In this document: positions 19,401-29,212 of the stretch, piece by piece
Position numbering within the stretch: the first letter of the stretch is position 1
How the letters are laid out: every line of letters begins with the position of its first letter
Source: JBLHKW01 sp047618565
GTDB taxonomy: Bacteria > Planctomycetota > UBA1135 > GCA-002686595
Assembly (NCBI GenBank): GCA_047618565.1
Contig: JBLHKW010000033.1
Coordinates: forward strand, 1 to 38,008
Reading direction: 5' to 3'
Length of the DNA stretch: 38,008 bases
Notes under the pieces: model-generated
Databases searched by the model: none
Told to the model about the DNA's origin: nothing
The model's input: the letters and a program-made list of their open reading frames with translations, nothing else
Made by a program: the position numbers and the translations under genes

Positions 19401-19920
19401 GGCAGGCGATGAAGGCGCGCGAGTTGTCCTGGTCGATCACCATATCCCCCGGCTCGGAGTCGAGCCGGATGACCTGCTCGATACGGCCATCGGCGGGGTC
19501 GTGGACGAAGAGCGCGTGGGTCCCGGTGCAAACCACCAGCAGCTTGCGCTGCCCCAGGTCGCCTGGATCCCAGATGCCCACGGACACCGGATGCAGGCCA
19601 GTCTCCACCACCAGGTCGGGAGCGGGCGTCACCGCGCTGTAGCTCACGACCGTGCTGGCGTAGGGATTCAGCGCCCAGAGCACGCCGTCCGCATCGGTGA
19701 CCAGGCCCGTGAAGACCTCGGGGTTCAGATTTGCGACCTCGGTACGCGTGTCGGTCAGAACACCGTAGGGCCCGACCAAGGGCTCGGTGCGGTTGGCGGG
19801 AACGCTCTTGCTACCGTTACCGACGGAGCTCGTCGTGACGGCCTGCGCACCCGCCAGCGATGCGAGGACTGTCAGCGACAAGAGAGTATGAAGACCGGGA
19901 CGGACTGGGGATTTGCCCAT
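16486..19920 (-). CDS. Second secreted beta-propeller / di-heme CCP-like protein with calcium-binding repeats
   Basis: A 1144-residue protein with a signal peptide (LHTLLSLTVLASLAGAQA) and a strong AGGAGG Shine-Dalgarno six bases before the ATG. Residues ~60-450 form a beta-propeller-like region with YVTN-type strands (NSRAFIACQGANTVIQVDL). Two heme c sites follow, CGTCH (Cys about 480) and CAECH (Cys about 612). VMVTQSLLSISDTFPHHWRGE and GLRHNGMTPT match the equivalent places in the 12322 gene product. The Asp-rich calcium repeat DTDGDTWPDGYEAEHGDDP also corresponds closely. The C-terminus is beta-rich. The same domain order but strong divergence shows an ancient paralogue rather than a recent copy. 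It is probably a periplasmic or surface redox protein. It is transcribed toward the receiver-HisKA gene, and may be cotranscribed with it. Confidence 0.85.
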   Translation of the reverse strand: MGKSPVRPGLHTLLSLTVLASLAGAQAVTTSSVGNGSKSVPANRTEPLVGPYGVLTDTRTEVANLNPEVFTGLVTDADGVLWALNPYASTVVSYSAVTPAPDLVVETGLHPVSVGIWDPGDLGQRKLLVVCTGTHALFVHDPADGRIEQVIRLDSEPGDMVIDQDNSRAFIACQGANTVIQVDLLTWKIAASYPIPCGERPGYLYLDRGAPDLDGDNRVYVGQSTTGNNSITIAVPTSSVGGVLDLDLLGGADLPDEDIFRIDPEAGVVEAVLSGAGSLIFQITRNPATNDLWVLSSDSNNKDLAIDSEPKLNGQVAINQLILVPAIDNASGLGTAGVGIDLDDIDAVMPGGQYDPTRSINQARALDILDANSTAPGLAFVASPMSDVIPLLDATGARLLDFQLPAGAQCYDVDVYDPDDTIVAALCLGTMTIELFQWSPFAAAPFASLPLGLDPTPAQIRRGRDVFLDGQRSESARFSCGTCHPGGRSDQLGWMLRGDPIDEKNVMVTQSLLSISDTFPHHWRGERELVNFQGAFGGLLGAPPAEQPTPSEMADFVVFMQTLQAPANPLQNPKRILDDSRGTLVAPNGHTGSAVNGQRWYQDVPNFNSNTCAECHTQETGSNGAFFVEVGTNAPRAANLEVAHLRQLQHKGSEAVTLEFGATVLQVNQNGFGLRHNGMTPTLFDFIVNISAFFALSEQQRVDVFRFVEQFDQGISPAAHWSSFFEASSAEHTPTSIRQVLLNGAIEGWNDVAVVGQYDTGAGLVPMRWLYNSGDELFISEDPAQAPIDWNEMVVATREGRARAAFIGLPVGNGRRFAIDHDADRLTNGQESSLGTDPWVADTDGDTWPDGYEAEHGDDPLVAQAPSADAMPPATTRVALDHRTSRTAKYLIQFSEQVTYTVDYGPLGSARVYQFTRDYFTDDDTFVLTHSDPSSPAQPAIAFDAMITMTDRNGNVTGPVVLPGFSPLETGEMLAPFLPYKHVAVMEWVQQVRNGSTLDAEVRIKINQNNGAPDFPPAADQMVFLSVAVWDAGLARFVKSVSVTSPHPNRFDTVNADEEVRTYTGDPGGPWIVSPLTDVNGETSVTFSQPDLSAGQAVVVSVMGILVEGTPPPGHTGGTVYSGISLFQMTPLLTEVTQELRLDF

Positions 19921-19997
19921 GGTATTCCTCCTGAACGAAATAGACGGATATAAGTGATTGCCTGCGTCTCACGACGCCGCCCCCACCATACACCATG

Positions 19998-20014
19998 CCC
20001 AGCAAGCTGCTGGG
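19998..20014. terminator. Perfect 7-bp hairpin downstream of msrA
   Basis: CCCAGCA / TGCTGGG around an AGC loop, lying between the end of msrA (20099) and the start of the di-heme gene (19920). A second, looser inverted repeat, CGGGTGA (20036-20042) and TCACCCG (20064-20070), lies closer to msrA. Either could end the minus-strand transcript. No T-run follows, so intrinsic termination is uncertain. Confidence 0.35.
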
Positions 20015-20098
20015 GAATCCGTCACAAGTGGATAGCGGGTGAACGCCAGCCACCTTGCACCTATCACCCGGGCAAGAATCGCCCCGGTTCGCGCCCCC

Positions 20099-20569
20099 TC
20101 AGATCCCGCAGTGATCCTGCCCGTGCTTTTCCAGGTAGCGCTGGTGGTACTCCTCAGCGCGGAAGAACTCGGACGCTGGCGCGATCTCCGTCACGATCGG
20201 GCGCGCGAACACACCCGCGGCATCAAGCTCATTCAGTACGCGCTGTGCGCTGTCACGCTGCTCGTCCGAATGGAAGAACACCGCCGAGCGATACTGCGAT
20301 CCGATATCAGGGCCCTGCCGGTCGACCGTGGTCGGGTCGTGGTTCTTCCAGAAGACACGCAACAGCTCCTCGTAGCCCACGCGCTCAGGGTCGAAGTCCA
20401 CCTCGACGACCTCGGCGTGACCTGTCGCACCGCTGCAGACGTCCTGATAGCTCGGCTCATCCAGGGCGCCGCCCGTGTAACCAACGGCTGCGTCGAGCAC
20501 CCCATCGATACGCCGGAACGTGGCCTCGACGCCCCAGAAACAACCTGCTCCGAATGTAGCCTTCATCAT
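20099..20569 (-). CDS. msrA: Peptide methionine sulfoxide reductase A
   Basis: A 156-residue MsrA, which reduces the S-epimer of methionine sulfoxide in proteins. Seen: the catalytic GCFWG (Cys 10), then GYTGGALDEPSYQDVCSGATGH, VFWKNHDPTT, IGSQYRSAVF and, near the C-terminus, EEYHQRYLEKH. A Cys four residues from the end-region (DHCGI) can act as the resolving cysteine. Complete and of normal length. The protein starts with two Met codons and either may be used. There is no signal peptide, so it is cytoplasmic. It lies 83 bases after the UbiA-type gene on the same strand. Confidence 0.95.
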   Translation of the reverse strand: MMKATFGAGCFWGVEATFRRIDGVLDAAVGYTGGALDEPSYQDVCSGATGHAEVVEVDFDPERVGYEELLRVFWKNHDPTTVDRQGPDIGSQYRSAVFFHSDEQRDSAQRVLNELDAAGVFARPIVTEIAPASEFFRAEEYHQRYLEKHGQDHCGI

Positions 20570-20652
20570 GATCGCCCCATGGTATCAGCACCCGGTCGGT
20601 TTCACGAACCACAGGACACTGCCCCCCCGAGCCCCCCCGGGAGGCTTGGCTC

Positions 20653-21558
20653 TCAGCCCGCCGACGAGAACAGGAGTACCGTCACCGTGGCCAGCCACGC
20701 GAGACCGTTGACCAGAAAGGCCACATCGCCGCCGAGCAGCACGCGCGATGGGTTGCCGCCTCCGCCCCGGGTCTGGACGAGCAGCAGGTAGCGGAAGAGG
20801 CCGAAGACCACGAAGGGGACCGTCCAGACCAGTTGTGTGCCACCGAACTTGAGGGCCGTATCATCGGAGACCGTGTACATCGTGTAGCAGACGATCGTGC
20901 ATGCCGCGAGCACGACGATCAGCTGGTCGAGCAGCGCCGGGGTGTACTCGAGCAAGATCTTTCGATGTCCACCGCGATCGTCGCCCAGCAGGTTGATCTC
21001 CGCGTGGCGCTTGCAGAAGGCCAGGAAGAGCGCCAGGAAGAGCGTGCACAGCATGAGCCAGTGGGAAACCGGTGTGGAAGCTGCCAGACCGCCCGCGAGC
21101 ACCCGCAGCAGGAAGCCCGAGGCGATGCAGAACGCATCCACCAGGACGATGTGCTTCAACTTCCAGCTGTAGAAGAAGTTGATCGTCATGTAGGTGCCCA
21201 CGACCATCGCGACCTGTCCGTCCTCCGGCCGCGCTCGCCAGCCGAGGATCAGGGCGGTGCAAAAGCAGGCCAGACTCGTGAGCAGGGCGACTCGAACAGA
21301 GACCTGCCCCGACGCGATCGGACGGTTCTTCTTCGTGGGGTGCGCGCGATCTCGCTCCACGTCCATCACGTCGTTGAGCAGGTAGATCGTGCTCGACCCG
21401 AAGCAGAACGCAACCAGGGCAAAGAGCGTGTGCTCGATACGGCCCATGTCGGCCGCAGCCTCTCCGGCGCCGATGGAGAAGAACAGCGCCGCGAGAACGA
21501 AGGCGTTCTTGACCCACTGGTGGGGTCGCATGGCGCGGATCAGGGAGAAGGGATTCAT
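20653..21558 (-). CDS. UbiA-family decaprenyl-phosphate phosphoribosyltransferase-like protein
   Basis: A 301-residue membrane prenyltransferase-fold protein with about eight or nine membrane segments. The N-terminal RPHQWVKN and the metal-binding NDVMDVERDRAHPTKKNRP (Asn 62 to Asp 70) are characteristic of the decaprenyl-phosphate 5-phosphoribosyltransferase branch of UbiA enzymes rather than of ubiquinone or heme-synthesis members. A second Asp region appears as LVDAFCIASGFLLRVLAGG. The family transfers phosphoribose from PRPP to a polyprenyl phosphate, the first step to a lipid-linked arabinose or ribose donor. No DprE1/DprE2-type epimerase lies in the window, so the product's use is unknown. 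A strong TATAAA -10 is about 55 bases upstream. Confidence 0.85.
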   Translation of the reverse strand: MNPFSLIRAMRPHQWVKNAFVLAALFFSIGAGEAAADMGRIEHTLFALVAFCFGSSTIYLLNDVMDVERDRAHPTKKNRPIASGQVSVRVALLTSLACFCTALILGWRARPEDGQVAMVVGTYMTINFFYSWKLKHIVLVDAFCIASGFLLRVLAGGLAASTPVSHWLMLCTLFLALFLAFCKRHAEINLLGDDRGGHRKILLEYTPALLDQLIVVLAACTIVCYTMYTVSDDTALKFGGTQLVWTVPFVVFGLFRYLLLVQTRGGGGNPSRVLLGGDVAFLVNGLAWLATVTVLLFSSAG

Positions 21559-21611
21559 GGCACCTGGACGGAGGGTGGGAGGCTTCCTATCGGTCGCTGA
21601 GGGGGCGTCCC

Positions 21612-21617
21612 TTTATA
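21612..21617 (-). promoter_or_regulatory. Putative -10 element (TATAAA) of the phosphoribosyltransferase gene
   Basis: On the minus strand CTACCTATAAAGG lies 54 bases before the ATG at 21558 and follows the end of the prepilin gene. The -10 match is good, but the base run 17 upstream (TGGCTC, 21635-21640) is a poor -35. Confidence 0.35.
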
Positions 21618-21673
21618 GGTAGAGACCCTTCCTGGAGCCAGTGCCCGGCCCGACGAACCCCACCCCTCGGGGA

Positions 21674-22339
21674 TCAATCCAGGCTGAGCTTCGAGAGTGC
21701 CTCGACCGGTGAGCCGGGCCCGACGGGGATGAAGGTGTCCTCCTCCATCAGCGCCCCGTTCTTCTGAAGATTGACCAGCTCTAGTTCGCGCACGGTCTGA
21801 TCGCCCCACAGCACGACCGTCGCCGTCCGGTGGTTTCCGTCCGGATCGTTGTCATCCGCGACGAGCGCTTCCTTGCCACTGATCGGGAACTTCCGGAAAG
21901 CGTGATCCCGTGTATTGCGGCCCGCATAGGAAGAAAAGCTCCCATCCAGCAGCTCGCGGTCCACGAACCACTGCTCCCCATCGATGCCGCTGATTCCGGC
22001 CAGGGAGGCGTACTCGACGCCGGGACAGGTCAGTTTTTCCGCCGCACCGATGGTGTTCTCCCAGACCTTGTCGGCGATGATCGCGCCAAAGAATCCGACC
22101 CCGGACTCGGCAGGCATCTTCTTGTACTTGGCCTTGTACTCGAACAGCCCCTGACCGATGGCGCGCATGTTCGCCTTGCAGGCGGTCACGTTGGCCCGGT
22201 CCAGCACCGCCGGGATGCGCGGCACCAGGAAGGCCATCAGGATGCCGATGATCAGCATGACGGCCAGCAGCTCGATCAGGGTGAAGCCAGCGCGGCCCCG
22301 CGCGAGGGTGGAACGAAGCAGGCGAGTGGGTCGAAGCAT
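21674..22339 (-). CDS. Type IV prepilin-like / type II secretion pseudopilin (GspG-like)
   Basis: A 221-residue protein with a class III signal sequence: short basic leader (RSTLARGRAG), prepilin peptidase cleavage site G-FTLIELL with Glu at +5, then the hydrophobic helix AVMLIIGILMAFLVP. After the helix comes CKANMRAIGQGLFEYKAKYKKMP, typical of GspG/PulG major pseudopilins. A larger C-terminal domain follows with a Cys (KLTCPGVEY) and ADDNDPDGNHRTATVVLWGD. I chose the ATG at 22339 because it has an AAGGAG Shine-Dalgarno at the right distance and a perfect leader; the open frame upstream overlaps metK and is not coding. No pilus or secretion operon lies beside it, so it probably works with machinery encoded elsewhere. 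Confidence 0.88.
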   Translation of the reverse strand: MLRPTRLLRSTLARGRAGFTLIELLAVMLIIGILMAFLVPRIPAVLDRANVTACKANMRAIGQGLFEYKAKYKKMPAESGVGFFGAIIADKVWENTIGAAEKLTCPGVEYASLAGISGIDGEQWFVDRELLDGSFSSYAGRNTRDHAFRKFPISGKEALVADDNDPDGNHRTATVVLWGDQTVRELELVNLQKNGALMEEDTFIPVGPGSPVEALSKLSLD

Positions 22340-22409
22340 AGGGATCTCCTTCGCGGTCCGGATGGATCGCTCACTCGTTCTACCCCATGGGGCTACGCCA
22401 GTCACGCAA

Positions 22410-22423
22410 TCCGCCTCGGCGGA
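22410..22423 (-). terminator. Short hairpin just after metK
   Basis: TCCGC-CTCG-GCGGA, a 5-bp stem with a tetraloop, starts eight bases beyond the metK stop on the minus strand. It may help end or slow the metK transcript. There is no T-run. Confidence 0.3.
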
Positions 22424-22430
22424 CCCGGAA

Positions 22431-23597
22431 TCAGCCGACGTTTGCGGCCACGGCCTCTTGCAGCGCCGCGACACGTCCGATCTGCTCCCAGGTGAACTCG
22501 TCCCGACCGAAGTGCCCGTGGTAAGCCGTACGCTCGAAGATGGGGCGCTTGAGATCCAGATCACGGATAATGGCTGCCGGGCGCAGGTCGAAGACCTTGC
22601 GAACAGCCGCATCGATCACGTCCGCATCCGCCTTGCCCGTGCCGAAGGTATCGACCAGCACGGACAGGGGCTCGGCCACTCCGATGGCGTAGGACAGCTG
22701 CACCTCGCAGCGGTCGGCGAGGCCTGCCGCCACGACGTTCTTGGCGACCCAGCGCGCCGCGTAGGCCGCGGAACGGTCCACCTTGCTCGGGTCCTTGCCG
22801 GAGAAAGCACCGCCGCCGTGACGGCCCATGCCCCCGTACGTGTCGACGATGATCTTGCGGCCCGTCAGGCCGCAGTCCCCGTGAGGCCCACCGAGCACGA
22901 AGCGTCCGGTCGGGTTGATGTGGTAGATGGTGTCGTCATCCAGTAGCTCGGCGGGGATGGTGGCGCGAATCACCTTCGCCAGCACCTCGTCATGGATCGT
23001 CTGCCACTCGATGTCGTCGTCATGCTGGGTCGAGATGACCACGGTGTGCACGCGCACCGGCTTGCCGTCCTCGTACTCGACGGTGACCTGGCTCTTGCTG
23101 TCCGGGCGCAACCAGCCGAGTTCGCCGGACTGGCGCAGCTCGGCGAGCTTCTCGACCAGGCGGTGTGAGTAGTGGATCGGGGCCGGCATGAGGCTCTTGG
23201 TCTCGTTGCAGGCGTAGCCAAACATGAGACCCTGGTCGCCTGCACCCTGTTCGGCGTGCATGCCTTCGCCCTCGGTAACGCCCTGGCTGATGTCGGGCGA
23301 CTGCTTGTCGATCGTCACCATGACACCACAGGTGTCGGCGTTGATGCCGTAGGCATCGTTGTCGTATCCGATGCGCCGGATCGTATCGCGCACGATGTCC
23401 TGGTAGTTGACGATTGCCTTCGTCGTGATCTCGCCAGCGACCACGCACAAGCCGGTCGTGACCATCGTCTCGCAGGCGACCCGGCTGTTCGGGTCCTGTG
23501 CGAGGATAGCGTCGAGAATGGCATCCGAAATCTGGTCGGCCACCTTGTCGGGGTGGCCCATGGACACGGATTCGGAGGTGAACAGAGTACGGGCCAT
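22431..23597 (-). CDS. metK: S-adenosylmethionine synthetase
   Basis: A 388-residue enzyme making S-adenosylmethionine from methionine and ATP in the cytoplasm. Seen: the N-terminal FTSESVSMGHPDKVADQISD, the flexible-loop GAGDQGLMFGYACNET signature, a DSKSQVTVEYEDG segment, NPTGRFVLGGPHGDCGLTGRKI, and the phosphate-binding GGGAFSGKDPSKVDRSAAY. The C-terminal GHFGRD..FTWE is complete. All three domains are intact and of normal length. The ATG at 23597 gives the standard start. No Shine-Dalgarno is evident, and the roughly 130 bases before the gene contain two perfect hairpins, which may affect translation. Confidence 0.97.
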   Translation of the reverse strand: MARTLFTSESVSMGHPDKVADQISDAILDAILAQDPNSRVACETMVTTGLCVVAGEITTKAIVNYQDIVRDTIRRIGYDNDAYGINADTCGVMVTIDKQSPDISQGVTEGEGMHAEQGAGDQGLMFGYACNETKSLMPAPIHYSHRLVEKLAELRQSGELGWLRPDSKSQVTVEYEDGKPVRVHTVVISTQHDDDIEWQTIHDEVLAKVIRATIPAELLDDDTIYHINPTGRFVLGGPHGDCGLTGRKIIVDTYGGMGRHGGGAFSGKDPSKVDRSAAYAARWVAKNVVAAGLADRCEVQLSYAIGVAEPLSVLVDTFGTGKADADVIDAAVRKVFDLRPAAIIRDLDLKRPIFERTAYHGHFGRDEFTWEQIGRVAALQEAVAANVG

Positions 23598-23642
23598 GGT
23601 CGTTGAAATCAGCTTGGTTGAAACGGTGTCTGAAGAGGCGGC

Positions 23643-23701
23643 GCCGGCAGAATCGCCGGCTCTGGTGAGCCCCAGCGCTCGATGTGCCGCTCCCGAGCGG
23701 C
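23643..23701 (-). promoter_or_regulatory. Structured leader of metK with two perfect hairpins
   Basis: Between waaA and metK are two inverted repeats: GCCGGC-AGAATC-GCCGGC (23643-23660) and GCCGCT-CCCG-AGCGGC (23686-23701), both perfect 6-bp stems. They lie 45-105 bases upstream of the metK ATG, inside a likely 5' leader that may start from a TATGCT -10 at 23726-23731. The position suggests regulation, but I could not match it to the SAM-I, SAM-II or SAH riboswitch consensus. Confidence 0.3.
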
Positions 23702-23813
23702 AGACTGGCTATCGGTGCTACTGGAAGCATACCCCAGTGAGATGAGGCGGCGCCACAGGAAGGAACCCATCGACCGCAATCCGTGGCCGCCGGAACGAAA
23801 GCCCAAGCGTCCG

Positions 23814-25183
23814 TCAGATGATCTGCCAGTGCGCGAGTGCCTCCAGCGTCAGGCGTGAAGCGCCCCGTTGGGTCTCCACGGCCTGAATGGCGGCAATCCC
23901 CATCCGCTCACGACGGGCGGGATCCGCAACAAGCTGGGCGAAGATGCGCGCCAGATCGGCCCGATCCTGAACCCGAACGCTGGCGCCGTGCTGCTCGAGC
24001 AGGGCCGCCTCATGGGAAAAATTGGCGACGTGGGGGCCGTACACGGCCGGGCGCCCGAGGCCAGCCGGCTCCAGCATGTTCTGGCCCCCGTGCGGTACCA
24101 ACGAGCCCCCCACGAACACGATGTCCGCCAGCGCGTAGAACTGCTCCAGGTCCCCGATGGTGTCGACCACCAGCGGTCTCCCGGAGTCGACAGCCTCAGC
24201 ACCGGAGCGGATCACGGTCCACAGCTGAGCGCGCATGCCGAGCTTCGCCAGGTCGCTCACGATGTCACGCGCACGGGCCGGATGCCTCGGGGCCAGCACC
24301 AGGCGTGCGCCCGGGGCCCCCGCCAGCGCAGCGCTCGCGATCCAGACATCCTCGTCCCCGTGGGTACTTCCGGCGACGATCACCACCTCCGAGTCCCCCA
24401 CGCCTGCCAGCAGCTCCACCTGGCCCGGGGCTTTGCCCGTGGGATGTGCCCGGCGCTCATCGCGCGTCCACGGGCGGCCCAGCCGCAATCCGTCGGCCTT
24501 GACGTTTCCGGTAACCACGACCCGCTCGGTGGAATGCGCCAGTTCCGCAAACCGCCGCGCGTAGGTGTTGTCCTGCGCGCAGAAGAGCGAGATCCGGTTG
24601 AACTGCGGAAGGGTGCTACGAAAGATCCCGTAGCGCTGAAAGCTGCGGTCGGTGATGCGCCCGTTCGCCACGACGACAGGCACGCCGGCACGATTGGCGC
24701 AGCGCAGGAAGTTGGGCCAGATCTCCAGCTCGATCAGCACCACACAGGTCGGCTGCACGCGACGCAGAAAACGACGCACGAGGAAGTCGAAGTCCGCGGG
24801 AAAGCCCACGACGGGCAGGTCCGCAAACAACTTGCGTGCCACTTCGAGCCCGGTGCCCGTCGTCGCACTGACGACGACCTGCGCGTCAGGATGCGCCGCC
24901 TGGATGGCGCGCACGATCGGCTGGGCAGCCTTGACCTCCCCGACCGAGACACCATGCACGAGAATGCGCGGCCGCTCGGTGCGCGGCAAACGGCCCAGAC
25001 CGACGGTCAGACGCCCCAGGATCATGGCCCGGAAGTGTCGATCGGTGAGACTGCGACCGATCCACCAGGGCGCGGCGATGACGACCACAACGCCGGCGAT
25101 GACGCTGTAGAAAGCGTGCAGCAGGAACCGCAGCCAGCCCCGGTTCGGATCCGTTCGGATCGGCGGGGGCGTGGCCGCGTCCG

Positions 25184-25202
<19 letters not shown>
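23814..25202 (-). CDS. waaA: 3-deoxy-D-manno-octulosonic acid (Kdo) transferase
   Basis: A 462-residue glycosyltransferase that adds Kdo from CMP-Kdo to the lipid A precursor at the inner membrane. This implies an LPS-type outer membrane. Seen: an N-terminal membrane anchor (FYSVIAGVVVVIAAPWWIG), the catalytic-base segment HGVSVGEVKA, a TTGTGLEVA loop, IELEIWPNF, VVANGRITDRSF, the nucleotide-binding GSTHGDEDV and APRHPAR, and the C-terminal GGSLVPHGGQNMLEP. I chose the GTG at 25202, which overlaps the secA stop by 19 bases. The frame also opens at a TTG at 25235 inside the secA zinc motif. Neither start has a strong Shine-Dalgarno, so coupling to secA translation is likely. Confidence 0.9.
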
Positions 25203-28075
<2,873 letters not shown>

Positions 28076-28175
28076 CGTTCAGTTCTCGTCGTTGCGCCGG
28101 ATGCCCCGCGGCCCGGTACAGACCGGCGCGCTCGGGCGGGCCCCGAGTCGCTGATCCGGTCGGGGGAAGCGAAGC

Positions 28176-28204
28176 ATTAAAGGATGTCCTGCACCCCCTG
28201 CCAA
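28176..28204 (-). promoter_or_regulatory. Sigma70-type promoter of secA
   Basis: Minus strand: -35 TTGGCA (28199-28204), 17-base spacer, -10 TTTAAT (28176-28181). Five of six bases match at both boxes, which is the best promoter seen in the window. It gives a leader of about 95 bases to the secA ATG. The rest of 28076-28309 holds no gene. Confidence 0.65.
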
Positions 28205-28309
28205 GCGCGGGCGTCCGTAACTTCTGGCCGCACCGCAATTCCGTGAGCTCTCCGGGTGCCGCCAGGCCCGCCAGGACCCGCTGGGCCGGTCAGGCCGCCC
28301 AGCGGCTGA

Positions 28310-29179
28310 TCACTCGGGGGGGGCGGGCTGTTCCGCAGATCCGGCCCGACTCTCGAGGATCCGACCGATCATCGAGAAGAGCAGCTGCCGCGGGTAGGGC
28401 TTGCGCAACAGGCCAGTCGCTCGCTTGAGGCGCGAGAGCTCGATCGAGCTGGCGGTGGCCAGGAGGATCGGCACATCCCGGCAACGCTCGTCGTCCCGCA
28501 CCTGCCGCAGCACTTCCTCGCCGTCCAGCTCGGGCATCGAATAATCGAGCACGACCAGGTCCGGCAAGGGGTCGCGGGCCATGCGGTCCAGCACCTGGCG
28601 ACCGTCGTAGGCCACCTCGACCTCGTATCCGCGGGCCCCGAGCACCGCCCGCAGGCCCAGCGCCACGTTCTCCTCGTCGTCCACCACGAGCAGGCGCGCC
28701 TTCTTCTCGCCCTCCTTCTCGAGCTGCGCCAGCTCCTCCATCAGGATGCGCAGGTCCTCGTTGGTCGGGAGCCCTTCCGAGTGCCACGTCCTCTCGATGT
28801 CGCGCTTGATCTGCCGGTTGAAGGAGAGCACCTCCTGCCAGGTCTCGTAGTCCGCCATGTTCGGCGTGATCTTCAAGGCGTCGTGCGTGTCGACCGAGAA
28901 GAAGTACTCCTCGTGGACGAGGTACTCCTGTACGACGAACTTCATGAATGGGTAGCGACGGTTCCCGAGCCGCAGGGTATGGCGCGAGAGCGATCCGCCG
29001 AGTCCGGCCGCGGGCACGTCGAAGCGCTCGAACATCTCCGTCAGGGGCTCGATGCCCTCGAGATCGTGCAGGGGCCTTGGCGCGGGCGTGCAACCCTCCT
29101 GGCCCGCGGGCCAGGCCATCGCCATGTAGATTTCTATCGCGCGTCGGATGTGGTCGCAGGTGAGACTTTCCAGACGCAT
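28310..29179 (-). CDS. Response regulator with an N-terminal domain of unknown function and a C-terminal receiver
   Basis: A 289-residue protein with reversed order: an unrecognised ~150-residue N-terminal domain (RPHL-like basic start, YPFMKFVVQEYLVHEEYFFS, a TWQEVLSFNRQIKRDIERTW helix), then a receiver domain at ~162-280. The receiver has the acidic pair VVDDEE (167-168), phospho-acceptor Asp 212 in LVVLDYSMPELDG, Thr/Ser in LLATASS and Lys 260 in LLRKPYP, so it should be phosphorylated normally. No DNA-binding, GGDEF or kinase domain is present. The output is therefore either the N-terminal domain or a protein partner. It starts 33 bases after pyrD and may be cotranscribed with it. secA lies downstream with its own promoter. 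Confidence 0.8.
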   Translation of the reverse strand: MRLESLTCDHIRRAIEIYMAMAWPAGQEGCTPAPRPLHDLEGIEPLTEMFERFDVPAAGLGGSLSRHTLRLGNRRYPFMKFVVQEYLVHEEYFFSVDTHDALKITPNMADYETWQEVLSFNRQIKRDIERTWHSEGLPTNEDLRILMEELAQLEKEGEKKARLLVVDDEENVALGLRAVLGARGYEVEVAYDGRQVLDRMARDPLPDLVVLDYSMPELDGEEVLRQVRDDERCRDVPILLATASSIELSRLKRATGLLRKPYPRQLLFSMIGRILESRAGSAEQPAPPE

Positions 29180-29212
29180 GAAATCAGCCCCGCTGGCTCC
29201 GGTTTCCGCGAC

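Noticed and set aside
21674..22612. 312-residue version of the prepilin
   Set aside because: The first 91 residues overlap metK and precede a perfect prepilin leader with its own Shine-Dalgarno at 22339.
23598..23640. SAM-II riboswitch suggested by GCTGATTTCAAC just before metK
   Set aside because: The resemblance is only a short string; the remaining pseudoknot partner would have to lie inside the coding region, and the expected second conserved block is absent.
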